64,000 bases of DNA, from NCBI RefSeq assembly GCF_030372275.1, contig NZ_JAUDDJ010000011.1; one strand, written 5' to 3'. Below, piece after piece: positions 1-7,220 of the stretch; the first letter of the stretch is position 1, and every line of letters begins with the position of its first letter. Position numbers and translations under genes: made by a program. Source of the stretch: Lawsonibacter sp900766145 (GTDB lineage Bacteria > Bacillota > Clostridia > Oscillospirales > Oscillospiraceae). The notes below the pieces were generated by a model. It ran no database searches. It saw only the letters and a list, made by a program, of their open reading frames with translations, and was not told where the DNA came from.

Positions 1-2190
1 TCCCTCTCTGTCATCCAGGACCGCACCCACGCCGCGGGAACCGAGGGACAGAAGGATTTTCAAGCCATGGCCGATGAGCTCTACCAGCACACCACCGCCA
101 TCAGCGGCAATCTGGACAGCCTGCGCGAGGACCTGGACCGGTTCGGCGATGAGGCAGACGATCAGCTCCAGGAGGCTCTGGATGAGACCGACACCCTGCT
201 GAGCAAGCTGGAACAGCTGGCCCAGCAGGCGGACAGCGGGCTGGGCCAGTCCATCCACGCCCTGGAGGATACCGTCTCCTCCATCCGCACCCAGGTTCAG
301 CTCATCCGCACCCACCGCCAGGCTATGAAGCAGGAGCTGGACGATTTGAAACAGTATGTGGCCGATGTGGCCCGGCTGATTGCCGCCGGGCAGTTCCAGC
401 AGGCCCTCCAGCTTCCCTTCCCCTCTCTGGACCCGGTGGGCCATATGAAGGCCATCACCAGCGCGTTGAAGGAGATTCCCCGCCTGGCGGCAAAACTGCC
501 CGGCCAGTGGAGCGATATCCATGACCAGACCTCCCATGACATGGGACAGTCCGGCCAGGAGATCGACCGGGCTCTGAATGCCCTGTATGAGGCCCTCACC
601 GCCCTGAATCAGGCGGGCGATCACTTCTCTTCCTCCGCCCAGGAGCACCTGGATGGGGTCAGCCAGAAGGCCGACCAGATCCGTAATCTGCTGAAAACGT
701 ACACCGAGACTCTGGGCGACAAGGCCCAGTCCGCCCTGGACGACATCGACGGGGAGCTCTCCGCCATCCAGGATCGGGTGGACAGCATGACCCAGACCGC
801 CGGAGCGGACAACGCCGCCCTCCACGCCACCAGCCAGGCCATTCTGGACCAGATGGATACGGTGCGTCAGGCCATCTCCGGGCTTGGGAAGGAACCGGAG
901 CTCACCGTCACCGACCTCACCGACGAGATCGACCAGGGCCCCGGCCTGGTGAAGGGCTGTACTGTGTCCGGCACGGTGGAGGGAGACTCCAACGTGGGCG
1001 GTATTGTCGGCACCGTCTCCACCGAGCTGGGAGACGACCCGGAGGCCACCTTCGACCTGGGCGATCTGAAACTGATGAGCGACGTGTACGCCACCCTGCG
1101 GGCCGTGGTACGGGACTGCCGGTTTGACGGCGACGTCACCGTGAAAAACGAGTGCGGCGGCGGCGTAGCCGGCCGGTGCGAGGCGGGTGCCATTGTGGAC
1201 TGCGCCGCCCGGGGCACCGTGGAGACCGGCGGAGACTACTGCGGCGGCATCGCCGGCCGCACCCGGGGCAAGGTAGTACGCTGCGCCGCCCTTACCGACC
1301 TCACCGGCCAGAGCTGGCTGGGAGGCGTGGCCGGATTGGGCCAGGACATCTCCGACTGCCGCACCATGGTGCGCGCTGACAGCGACGGGGAGTACCAGGG
1401 GGCCATCGCCGGCCAGGCGGAGGGCACCCTCACCGGCAACCGCTATCTGATGGAAGATCTGGCCGGTCTGGACGGGGTGGACTATGCCGAGACCGCCCAG
1501 GGTCTGGACTTTGACTCCTTCGCACAGCTGGACTACATCCCCGCGGACTTTCTCACCTTCTCCTACCGCTTTGAGGTAAATGGCCAGACGGTGGCCGAAA
1601 TTCCCTTCCAATACGGGGATGACCTGGACCTGAGCCAGGTGCCCCAGGCTCCTCAGCAGGGGGATGAGTACGGCCAGTGGCCCCAGTTCCCCACCCAGGA
1701 TCTGCGCCGCTCCATGGTCCTTTCCGTTCAGTTCACCGCACCCACCTCTACCCTGGCCGACCAGGACGGGGTGGCCCAGCTGCTGGTGGAGGGCACCTTC
1801 TCCCCGGACGCCTCGTTGACGGTACACCAGGAGGAGACGCCCAGCACTGGGGTGGACGGCTATACCTCCCGCTCCGCCTGGAGCTACACCGTCACCGGCA
1901 GCCAGTCGGACACCCTCACCCTGCGCCTGCGGGCGGATGGCGTGAAAAAGCCGGCCGCGGCAATCTATCAGAACGGCAGCTGGCAGCGCTTGGACAGCAC
2001 CCTGGACGGCAGCTACCTGGTCTTCCAGGCCCCGGCCCAGGGCCAGGTCCTTCTGCTGGAGGAGCAGCAGCTGCCCCTTCTGGCCGTGGGACTCATCGGA
2101 GGCGGAGTGATCATCCTGCTGCTGGCAGGCTTCCTTCTCCATCGGCACCGCCGAAACTCAGCGGTTCCACCCGCACAAGCGGCAACCTAA
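1..2190 (+). CDS. Surface protein with coiled coil, GLUG-like repeats and C-terminal membrane anchor (5' truncated)
   Basis: The reading frame is open back to base 1 with no stop, so the true start and any signal peptide lie outside the window; the first internal ATG is at 67. The first ~290 visible residues are heptad-rich helices. Next, about bases 930-1470, come glycine-rich repeats of the form C-x-x-x-G-x-V...VGGIVG / GGGVAG / CGGIAG / LGGVAG, resembling GLUG repeats of cell-surface proteins. A beta-rich region follows, then one C-terminal membrane helix (~2067-2140) with a basic tail. This topology suggests an extracellular protein anchored by its C-terminus. Specific function is not recognised; adhesion or envelope scaffolding is only a guess. 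Confidence 0.7.
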   Translation, partial: SLSVIQDRTHAAGTEGQKDFQAMADELYQHTTAISGNLDSLREDLDRFGDEADDQLQEALDETDTLLSKLEQLAQQADSGLGQSIHALEDTVSSIRTQVQLIRTHRQAMKQELDDLKQYVADVARLIAAGQFQQALQLPFPSLDPVGHMKAITSALKEIPRLAAKLPGQWSDIHDQTSHDMGQSGQEIDRALNALYEALTALNQAGDHFSSSAQEHLDGVSQKADQIRNLLKTYTETLGDKAQSALDDIDGELSAIQDRVDSMTQTAGADNAALHATSQAILDQMDTVRQAISGLGKEPELTVTDLTDEIDQGPGLVKGCTVSGTVEGDSNVGGIVGTVSTELGDDPEATFDLGDLKLMSDVYATLRAVVRDCRFDGDVTVKNECGGGVAGRCEAGAIVDCAARGTVETGGDYCGGIAGRTRGKVVRCAALTDLTGQSWLGGVAGLGQDISDCRTMVRADSDGEYQGAIAGQAEGTLTGNRYLMEDLAGLDGVDYAETAQGLDFDSFAQLDYIPADFLTFSYRFEVNGQTVAEIPFQYGDDLDLSQVPQAPQQGDEYGQWPQFPTQDLRRSMVLSVQFTAPTSTLADQDGVAQLLVEGTFSPDASLTVHQEETPSTGVDGYTSRSAWSYTVTGSQSDTLTLRLRADGVKKPAAAIYQNGSWQRLDSTLDGSYLVFQAPAQGQVLLLEEQQLPLLAVGLIGGGVIILLLAGFLLHRHRRNSAVPPAQAAT

Positions 2191-2194
2191 AAAA

Positions 2195-2226
2195 AGCTCC
2201 CGGAGTGCAGACGCACTCCGGGAGCT
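2195..2226. terminator. Bidirectional intrinsic terminator
   Basis: A perfect 14-bp stem (2195-2208 with 2213-2226) and a 4-nt loop, with A-run before and T-rich tail after. It serves the surface-protein gene on plus and the ECF gene on minus. Confidence 0.85.
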
Positions 2227-2233
2227 CGTTTCT

Positions 2234-2803
2234 TCAGGCATGCAGCACATTGGCTTTTCTCAGGGCTGGAGTCAGTGCGGTATACAGCAGCGCCGCACAG
2301 ATCACCGCCACCACGCCGTTGAACAGGGTCACCGGCGCCTTGGTGGCCAGCACCTCCACCTGGGTCACCTGCCAGGTAAAGCCCTTCACATACAGGGATT
2401 CCAGCACATTTTTTCCCAGATACAGGATACTGTAACTCAGCGACCCGCACAGGGCTGCCACCCACACCCGCACCTGGGGAGCCAGGAACCCGGCCTTGTG
2501 CATGATCCCGCCTGCCACAAAAGCCATCACGAATTTATTTATAAAGGTGATCCAGCACTCTGGGGCCCACATGGGGTCCATCAGGTCAAACAGGGCCGAT
2601 CCCACGCCGGCGGCCAAACCGCCGCCCACCGGTCCCAGCAGCAGGGCGGACAAAAGGCACATCACATTGCCAAAGTGGATTTTGGTCTTTCCCAGGCCTG
2701 TGGGAATATCGATCCCCACATAGGTCAGGGCAAATACCATGGCCGCCATCATGCCTACCAACGCCAGACGCTGGATGGAAAACGTGTCCCTCTGTTTCAT
2801 CAT
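2234..2803 (-). CDS. ECF transporter S component (vitamin-binding membrane subunit)
   Basis: A 189-aa hydrophobic protein with five to six predicted membrane helices. The stretch LLGPVGGGLAAGVGSALFDL followed by a conserved WITFINKF segment matches the S-component family of energy-coupling factor transporters. Such proteins bind a vitamin or similar micronutrient and use a shared EcfAA'T module, which is not encoded in this window. The substrate cannot be read from sequence. The divergent neighbour is pnuC, so a B3-type substrate is a weak contextual guess. A clear ribosome site (GGGGAG) precedes the start. Confidence 0.8.
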   Translation of the reverse strand: MMKQRDTFSIQRLALVGMMAAMVFALTYVGIDIPTGLGKTKIHFGNVMCLLSALLLGPVGGGLAAGVGSALFDLMDPMWAPECWITFINKFVMAFVAGGIMHKAGFLAPQVRVWVAALCGSLSYSILYLGKNVLESLYVKGFTWQVTQVEVLATKAPVTLFNGVVAVICAALLYTALTPALRKANVLHA

Positions 2804-2855
2804 GCTCTCCCCTATCTGTTCCCATTGGTTTTCTCTGGTTCCTGATTATAGCGGG

Positions 2856-2905
2856 ATCTGATCTTTTTCATATAGCCAGTATTATATATTTTTTTAAGAT
2901 CAGAT
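2856..2905. promoter_or_regulatory. Inverted repeat in the divergent ECF/pnuC control region
   Basis: ATCTGATCTT at 2856-2865 is matched by AAGATCAGAT at 2896-2905, flanking a 30-bp AT-rich stretch with several TATAAT-like hexamers. It could be a paired operator or an RNA hairpin. No known regulator site was recognised. Confidence 0.45.
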
Positions 2906-2930
2906 TTTCGGGCTGCCACGAAAAAAACAG

Positions 2931-3045
2931 TTGCATTTTTTCTGGTTCTATGGTATATCTATACCACTGCCACCGGGTAGAGTAATGCAAATGCATTCGG
3001 TACACATCGTTAGGTCTTTGAAGATGTGTATACGGATGCTTTTTT
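2931..3045 (+). promoter_or_regulatory. Structured leader with terminator hairpin before pnuC (candidate riboswitch)
   Basis: An outer stem pairs TTGCAT (2931-2936) with ATGCAA (2985-2990) and encloses a hairpin TGGTAT/ATACCA (2951-2956 with 2961-2966). A long terminator-like hairpin (arms 2993-3008 and 3023-3039) follows, with six T residues at 3040-3045. It ends just before the pnuC ribosome site at 3053-3058. The architecture is aptamer plus expression platform. It does not match a riboswitch consensus I can recall with confidence, so the ligand is unknown. Confidence 0.55.
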
Positions 3046-3066
3046 GTTTGTTGGGAGGATTTTGTG

Positions 3067-3780
3067 ATGAAAGCTGCATTTGGCTGGCTGAGCCGTTATT
3101 TCTCCAAAGGGGAGCTGCTCCTGTGGGGCTGCTCCATGGCCTGTATCCTGTTGTCCTTTGCTGCCTTTGACCGGGGCAGCTACCTCACCCTGGCCGCCTC
3201 TCTCATTGGGGCCACGTCCCTGATTTTCTGCGCCAAGGGCAATCCGGCAGGCCAGGTGCTGATGATTCTGTTCAGCCTGCTGTACGGACTGATCTCCTTC
3301 TCCTTCGCCTACTACGGCGAGATGCTCACCTACCTGGGCATGACCGCCCCCATGGCGGTGGTGTCGCTGGTGTCCTGGCTGCGCAACCCCTTCCAGGGCA
3401 ACCACTCCGAGGTGGAGGTCAACCGCCTCCCCCGGCGTGAAGTCCCCTTTATGCTGGTACTCACCGCTGCGGTGACGGTGGTATTCTACTTCCTGCTCCG
3501 CTTTTTCCACACCGCAAACCTGCTCCCCAGCACCCTGTCCGTTACTACCAGCTTCCTGGCCGTCTATCTCACCTTCCGCCGCAGCGCCTACTTTCCCCTG
3601 GCCTACGCCGCCAACGATCTGGTGCTGATCGTGCTGTGGACTCTGGCCGCCATGGAGGACCCCTCCTACCTGTCGGTGGTTATCTGCTTTGTGATGTTCC
3701 TGGTCAATGACGGATATGGCTTCCTCAGCTGGTCCCGGATGCAGAAGCGCCAGCAGCAGCGCCGGGAAGAGCTAGCATAA
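3067..3780 (+). CDS. pnuC: Nicotinamide riboside/mononucleotide transporter, PnuC family
   Basis: A 237-aa polytopic membrane protein with about seven helices and the family C-terminal pattern NDGYGFLSW followed by a basic tail. PnuC proteins import NAD precursors, normally nicotinamide riboside, by facilitated diffusion coupled to intracellular phosphorylation; relatives carry thiamine or riboflavin. The ATG at 3067 is preferred over the GTG at 3064 because GGGAGG sits 8 nt upstream. The gene is monocistronic, with a structured terminator-bearing leader in front and a strong terminator behind. Exact substrate within the family is inferred. Confidence 0.88.
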   Translation: MKAAFGWLSRYFSKGELLLWGCSMACILLSFAAFDRGSYLTLAASLIGATSLIFCAKGNPAGQVLMILFSLLYGLISFSFAYYGEMLTYLGMTAPMAVVSLVSWLRNPFQGNHSEVEVNRLPRREVPFMLVLTAAVTVVFYFLLRFFHTANLLPSTLSVTTSFLAVYLTFRRSAYFPLAYAANDLVLIVLWTLAAMEDPSYLSVVICFVMFLVNDGYGFLSWSRMQKRQQQRREELA

Positions 3781-3793
3781 CAGACCGCAAAAA

Positions 3794-3817
3794 ACCCCGT
3801 ACCACGTGGTACGGGGT
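3794..3817. terminator. Bidirectional terminator between pnuC and lipoprotein gene
   Basis: An 11-bp GC-rich stem with a CG centre (ACCCCGTACCA/TGGTACGGGGT), A-run on one side and six T on the other. Confidence 0.9.
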
Positions 3818-3825
3818 TTTTTATT

Positions 3826-4248
3826 CTACTTTGCAAAAAAGTTCACCGTATAATCCCCCAGGTTAAGAATCAACGTGGGATCTTGGGTGCCGTCCTGGTA
3901 GGTGGTCATGGCTGCAACCGCCACACCGCTTGTTCCTTCCACCTCCACCTCATAAATTGTGGATTTGAAGTCACTTTGGCTTTGTTGGTAGGTCCCTGTA
4001 TAGGTGCGGTCATTGGTCTGGTCGGTGAGGGTAAGCGTGCCGCCTTGGGCCTCACAGGTCAGCTCCACCTGCTTTGCTCCCTCCAGCGTGCTGCTGCCCC
4101 GCTGACCATAGGCCACCGCCTGTCCGCCCGCATCCATACTCTGCACCGAGGTCATCACCCAGGAATATGCGTCGATTTTGGGCGTCTTACTGCTGCATCC
4201 TGCCAGCAGCACCAGCAGGAGCGCCATCCAAAGGCCTGTTTTTTTCAT
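3826..4248 (-). CDS. Small lipoprotein of unknown function
   Basis: A 140-aa protein with a short basic N-terminus, a hydrophobic stretch and a lipobox LLAGC (Cys at about residue 18), so it should be lipidated and anchored outside the membrane. The mature part is Thr/Gln rich and predicted beta-rich, with no recognised catalytic motif. It lies 9 nt downstream of the XRE regulator gene and is probably co-transcribed with it, which suggests that the membrane-bound regulator and this lipoprotein work together. AAGGAG lies 7 nt before the ATG. Confidence 0.75.
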   Translation of the reverse strand: MKKTGLWMALLLVLLAGCSSKTPKIDAYSWVMTSVQSMDAGGQAVAYGQRGSSTLEGAKQVELTCEAQGGTLTLTDQTNDRTYTGTYQQSQSDFKSTIYEVEVEGTSGVAVAAMTTYQDGTQDPTLILNLGDYTVNFFAK

Positions 4249-4257
4249 AATCTCTCC

Positions 4258-4803
4258 TTATCGTTTCCGAGTCTTGTATATTCCTACCACAGCCAGGATT
4301 ACCGCCGCAATGGCGATCAGCCACTTTCCCGCCTGGAATGGTATATTAGAACCACACAGGATATTAGTTGGGCCGTCGTTTCCGCCGATGATGGTGGCAT
4401 CAGACCAAAGCTGCGCCATTGCCGCCTGGTAATGAAGCAGGTCTGCCAGCTGAAACAGAATCACAAGGAGGGCCGCCGCTCCAAGCAGGACGAAGATCAC
4501 CCGCCACAGCTTTCGCTGCCGCTCACAGCGGGCCGCGAACTGTTCGTTCAGCAGCTCCAGCTTGGCGGCAATGGCCTTCAGCTCTGCGTTTTCATCGGGC
4601 TCCGCAACTGCCGTCTCGCCCAGCAGCACGGTCACTGAGGTGTCCAGTTCCTCCGCCAGCCGGATCAGCATACCCGAGTCCGGAACGGACAGTCCTTTCT
4701 CCCATTTGGATACGGTCTGTCTCACGATGTGCAGCTTGATGGCCAGCTCTTCCTGGGACAACCCTTTCGCCTTCCGAAAATGCTTTAGATTCTCACTCAG
4801 CAT
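4258..4803 (-). CDS. XRE-family regulator with two membrane segments and an IIGGNDGPT motif
   Basis: 181 aa. Residues 1-60 form a helix-turn-helix (LSQEELA...VRQTVSKWEKG) typical of XRE/Cro repressors. A linker follows, then a membrane helix (about residues 105-130), a short segment ATIIGGNDGPTNIL and a second membrane helix near the C-terminus. The IIGGxDGPT signature is otherwise known from beta subunits of sodium-pumping decarboxylases, here isolated from the rest of that protein. The start was set at the ATG at 4803 behind GGAGGT; longer versions would run into the tmRNA gene. Probably autoregulated through the palindrome over its promoter. Confidence 0.85.
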   Translation of the reverse strand: MLSENLKHFRKAKGLSQEELAIKLHIVRQTVSKWEKGLSVPDSGMLIRLAEELDTSVTVLLGETAVAEPDENAELKAIAAKLELLNEQFAARCERQRKLWRVIFVLLGAAALLVILFQLADLLHYQAAMAQLWSDATIIGGNDGPTNILCGSNIPFQAGKWLIAIAAVILAVVGIYKTRKR

Positions 4804-4826
4804 AAATCCACTACCTCCTGTCCCAT

Positions 4827-4863
4827 GTATACGATTATACGGGAAAACCGCCCGTTGCTTCAA
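4827..4863 (-). promoter_or_regulatory. Promoter and palindromic operator of the XRE gene
   Basis: On minus: -35 TTGAAG (4858-4863), 18-bp spacer, -10 TATAAT (4834-4839). The palindrome GTATA-CGAT-TATAC (4827-4840) overlaps the -10, the position expected for an autorepressor site. Confidence 0.65.
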
Positions 4864-4968
4864 GCAACAGAACTTAACATTTGGTCGTTTGGGTCGGAAA
4901 TAGGCAAGGTGGAGCCGCCTTGGGGGCGGCGGAACCCGGGGCCCCCTCACAGCGGGGCGGCGAAACCC

Positions 4969-5008
4969 AAAAAGAAAGACATCTGCTTTCGCAGATGTCT
5001 TTCTTTTT
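4969..5008 (-). terminator. Terminator of tmRNA gene
   Basis: An 18-bp perfect stem (4969-4986 with 4991-5008) and a TTTC loop; on minus it ends in T-rich sequence right after the tmRNA CCA end. Confidence 0.85.
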
Positions 5009-5375
5009 GGTGGAGGCGGGGGGAGTCGAACCCCCGTCCGAAAACTCTTCCATGGGAACTTCTCCGGGCGCAGACGGTTATTGCGGAGGTCTTGCTCCTC
5101 CCGTTCCCCTCGCCCCAGGCAAGCCGTCACGCCTGAGGGTCAGGTAAGCTTCATTGTTCATGGCCGGCGCAAAGCTTTGCCGGCGCACGTGCACCACTAA
5201 ACGACGCCTGATCCCAGCTCGTGGTCCTTCCGGGTCAGACGGCCGCCTTTAATTAGGCAGCGTAAGCGTAATTATCGTTGTTCTTTAATTTATAAAGAAT
5301 GCCCGTTTTAAGGTGGCCAGGCGCCACCGCCCGCTATTCCCACTTCCGCGTCCCCGTCGAAACCGGTACGCCCCC
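5008..5375 (-). ncRNA. ssrA: Transfer-messenger RNA (tmRNA)
   Basis: The minus strand begins GGGGGCGTACCGGTTTCGAC (from 5375) and ends with a T-arm GGGGGTTCGACTCCCC and CGCCTCCACCA (to 5008). The GGGGGCG/CGCCTCC acceptor stem pairs across about 368 nt, the normal single-piece length. The tag reading frame ends NNDNYAYAA followed by TAA (near 5250-5280). tmRNA rescues stalled ribosomes with SmpB, whose gene is about 0.7 kb upstream on the same strand. Several open frames cross this locus and should be ignored. Confidence 0.96.
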
Positions 5376-5383
5376 GCGTCGTC

Positions 5384-5537
5384 GCAAGCTTCATATCCCT
5401 CGCTTCCGCCGCTCGGCGAAAGCTTGCTCATTCCGCTGCTCCTCCTTTTCCAAACGAACCCGCTTGCGCTGGGCTTCGTTTGGAGTAACGGGAGAATGAG
5501 GTGGGAACTTCTCCTCCCCTCGAGGGGGAGGAGAAGA
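5384..5537 (-). repeat. Palindrome-rich spacer between ppiB and ssrA
   Basis: Three hairpins fill the gap: GCAAGCTT/AAGCTTGC (5384-5391 with 5420-5427), a CCAAACGAA/TTCGTTTGG hairpin (about 5449-5482), and TTCTCCTCCCC/GGGGAGGAGAA (about 5509-5536). None has a T-run. They may be precursor tmRNA structure or a ppiB 3' end. No clear tmRNA promoter was found here. Confidence 0.5.
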
Positions 5538-5549
5538 TTCCATATTGCA

Positions 5550-6071
5550 TTAAACTTTTTCAGGCTCGGGATAGTCCACACCGAAGGTCTCCACGGTGAC
5601 CTTCTTCATGCGCTGAGGCTGGCGGGGCTTGTCGTTCCAGTCCCGCTTGGTGGACACGATGGCGTCGGCCACCTCCATGCCCTCGATGACCTTGCCGAAG
5701 GAGGCATACTGGCCGTCCAGGTGGGGAGCCTGCTCCACCATGATGAAGAACTGGCTGCCCGCGGAGTCGGGAGCCATGGTCCGGGCCATGGACAGCACGC
5801 CCCGGTCGTGGCGCAGCTCGTTGGGGAAGCGGTTCTGGGTAAACTCGCCCTTGATGGAGTAGCCGGGGCCACCCATGCCGGTGCCGTCGGGGCAGCCGCC
5901 CTGGATCATAAAGCCGGGGATGACCCGGTGGAAGATCAGGCCGTCATAGTAGCCCTTCTGAATGAGGCTGATGAAGTTGTTGACGGTGTTGGGAGCCACG
6001 TCGGGGTACAGCTCCGCCTTCATGATGCCGCCGTCCTCCATCTCGATGGTAACAATAGGATTCTGTGCCAT
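5550..6071 (-). CDS. ppiB: Cyclophilin-type peptidyl-prolyl cis-trans isomerase
   Basis: 173 aa covering one cyclophilin domain. The catalytic signature region is intact: FHRVIPGFMIQGG, then GSQFFIM and the Leu-Asp-Gly-Tyr-like loop LDGQYASFGKV. It isomerises Xaa-Pro bonds to assist folding; there is no signal peptide, so it should be cytoplasmic. The ATG at 6071 with GGAG 8-9 nt upstream is preferred over the in-frame GTG at 6080, which has no room for a ribosome site. It lies 43 nt after smpB, probably in the same transcript. Confidence 0.95.
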   Translation of the reverse strand: MAQNPIVTIEMEDGGIMKAELYPDVAPNTVNNFISLIQKGYYDGLIFHRVIPGFMIQGGCPDGTGMGGPGYSIKGEFTQNRFPNELRHDRGVLSMARTMAPDSAGSQFFIMVEQAPHLDGQYASFGKVIEGMEVADAIVSTKRDWNDKPRQPQRMKKVTVETFGVDYPEPEKV

Positions 6072-6114
6072 TGGAAACACTCCTTTTCAGCGGAGAGAAG
6101 CCTCCGCAAACTCT

Positions 6115-6582
6115 TTAATACCGGGTATTCCGGGACTTCATGGTGCGGTCCATCTCCCGCTTGGCGTCCCGCCGGGCGGCGGATTCCCGCTTGTCGTAGA
6201 GCTTCTTGCCCTTGGCCAGGCCGATCTCCAGCTTGACCCGGGGGCCTTTGAAGTAGACGCTCAGGGGGATGAGGGAGTAGCCGTCCTGCTTAATGTGGGC
6301 AAACAGACGCATGATCTCCCGCTTGTGCATCAGCAACTTGCGCTGGCGCAGGGGGTCCTTGTTAAAGATGTTGCCCTTTTCATAGGGGCTGATGTGCATC
6401 CCGATGACCCACATCTGCCCATCTTTAATGTGGCAGAAGGAGTCCTTCAGGTTCACATGGCCCTGGCGGATGGACTTGACCTCGGTGCCCGCAAGCTCAA
6501 TGCCGGCCTCATATTTCTCTTCAATGAAGTAATCGTGGTAGGCTTTGCTGTTCTTGGCCACCATCTTGACCGCCTCCGCCAT
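6115..6582 (-). CDS. smpB: SsrA-binding protein SmpB
   Basis: 155 aa, the usual length. It opens KNSKAYHDYFIEEKYEAGI, has the family core ELAGTEVKSIRQGHVNL, and ends in a basic tail (RDAKREMDRTMKSRNTRY) that enters the decoding site of stalled ribosomes. It binds the tRNA-like part of tmRNA, encoded just downstream on the same strand. The start at 6582 is set by AAGGAGGT 6-7 nt upstream; a longer frame to 6675 is untranslated leader. Transcribed from a good promoter at 6625-6653. Confidence 0.96.
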   Translation of the reverse strand: MAEAVKMVAKNSKAYHDYFIEEKYEAGIELAGTEVKSIRQGHVNLKDSFCHIKDGQMWVIGMHISPYEKGNIFNKDPLRQRKLLMHKREIMRLFAHIKQDGYSLIPLSVYFKGPRVKLEIGLAKGKKLYDKRESAARRDAKREMDRTMKSRNTRY

Positions 6583-6624
6583 AGGGCACCTCCTTCCCGG
6601 AAAACCATAGATGAATGGTAAATT

Positions 6625-6653
6625 AGTATACCATGTTTTCTTATAAAAAGCAA
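6625..6653 (-). promoter_or_regulatory. Promoter of smpB
   Basis: On minus: -35 TTGCTT (6648-6653), 17-bp spacer, -10 TATACT (6625-6630). Confidence 0.7.
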
Positions 6654-6668
6654 GGCGGAGCTGCCCCC

Positions 6669-6728
6669 TTGACAACTGTCCGAAATCAGACTATACTGGC
6701 AGCGTCACTTTAAGTCCGATTTCGGACT
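6669..6728 (+). promoter_or_regulatory. MarR-MATE promoter with two operator-like palindromes
   Basis: A near-perfect sigma-A promoter: TTGACA (6669-6674), 17 bp, TATACT (6692-6697). GTCCGAAATCAGAC (6678-6691) lies in the spacer and the clean palindrome AGTCCGA-TT-TCGGACT (6713-6728) sits just downstream. Both share the GTCCGA half-site, as expected for a MarR dimer repressing its own operon. Confidence 0.75.
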
Positions 6729-6743
6729 ATTTGGAGGGAGTTT

Positions 6744-7211
6744 ATGTCCGAGCTTACCTTTCAGGAGTTTATCCGCCGCTATAACGGCTTATACAAAGAA
6801 AACAACGAGATCTATCACCGTCTGGCCCGGCACTTCGGACTGTCCGACACTGCCTTCTGGATCTTATATACCCTACGGGAGATGGGGGGCAGCGTCAGCC
6901 AGAGCCAGCTTTGCGGGGAGCTGTTTCTCAGCAAGCAGACCATCCACTCCGCCCTCAAGCAGCTGGAACAGGGCGGCTTTCTCCAGCTGGAGAACCTCCC
7001 CAACAACCGGAAAAACAAGCTGGTGCGGGTCACCCCCCGGGGGGAGCAGCTGCTCTGCCAGGTGGCCGACCCGGTGTTTGCCATGGAGGAGCGGACCTTT
7101 CTCCGCCTCTCCCCCCAGCAGCGCCAGGCCCTGCTGGAACTGGATGAGGCTCTGCTGAACGCCCTACGTCAGGAATCCAACCTGATTCTTGAGCAACCCA
7201 AATCACCCTAA
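6744..7211 (+). CDS. MarR-family transcriptional regulator
   Basis: 155 aa with the winged helix fold of MarR. The recognition region is SQLCGELFLSKQTIHSALKQL and the wing is NNRKNKLVRVTPRG. MarR dimers usually repress the adjacent exporter and release DNA when a drug or phenolic ligand binds. GGAGGG precedes the ATG. The gene is 9 nt upstream of a MATE exporter gene, and paired GTCCGA palindromes overlap the shared promoter, so autoregulation of a drug-efflux operon is the likely role. The ligand cannot be inferred. Confidence 0.9.
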   Translation: MSELTFQEFIRRYNGLYKENNEIYHRLARHFGLSDTAFWILYTLREMGGSVSQSQLCGELFLSKQTIHSALKQLEQGGFLQLENLPNNRKNKLVRVTPRGEQLLCQVADPVFAMEERTFLRLSPQQRQALLELDEALLNALRQESNLILEQPKSP

Positions 7212-7220
7212 GGAGTTTTT

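Noticed and set aside
4804..5130. N-terminal extension of the XRE ORF to 290 aa
   Set aside because: It would cover the tmRNA gene and its terminator; the ATG at 4803 has an ideal ribosome site.
5285..5581. 98-aa ORF with a GGAGG site leading into the tmRNA
   Set aside because: Its 3' half is the tmRNA 5' region; the coding appearance comes from conserved RNA and palindromes.
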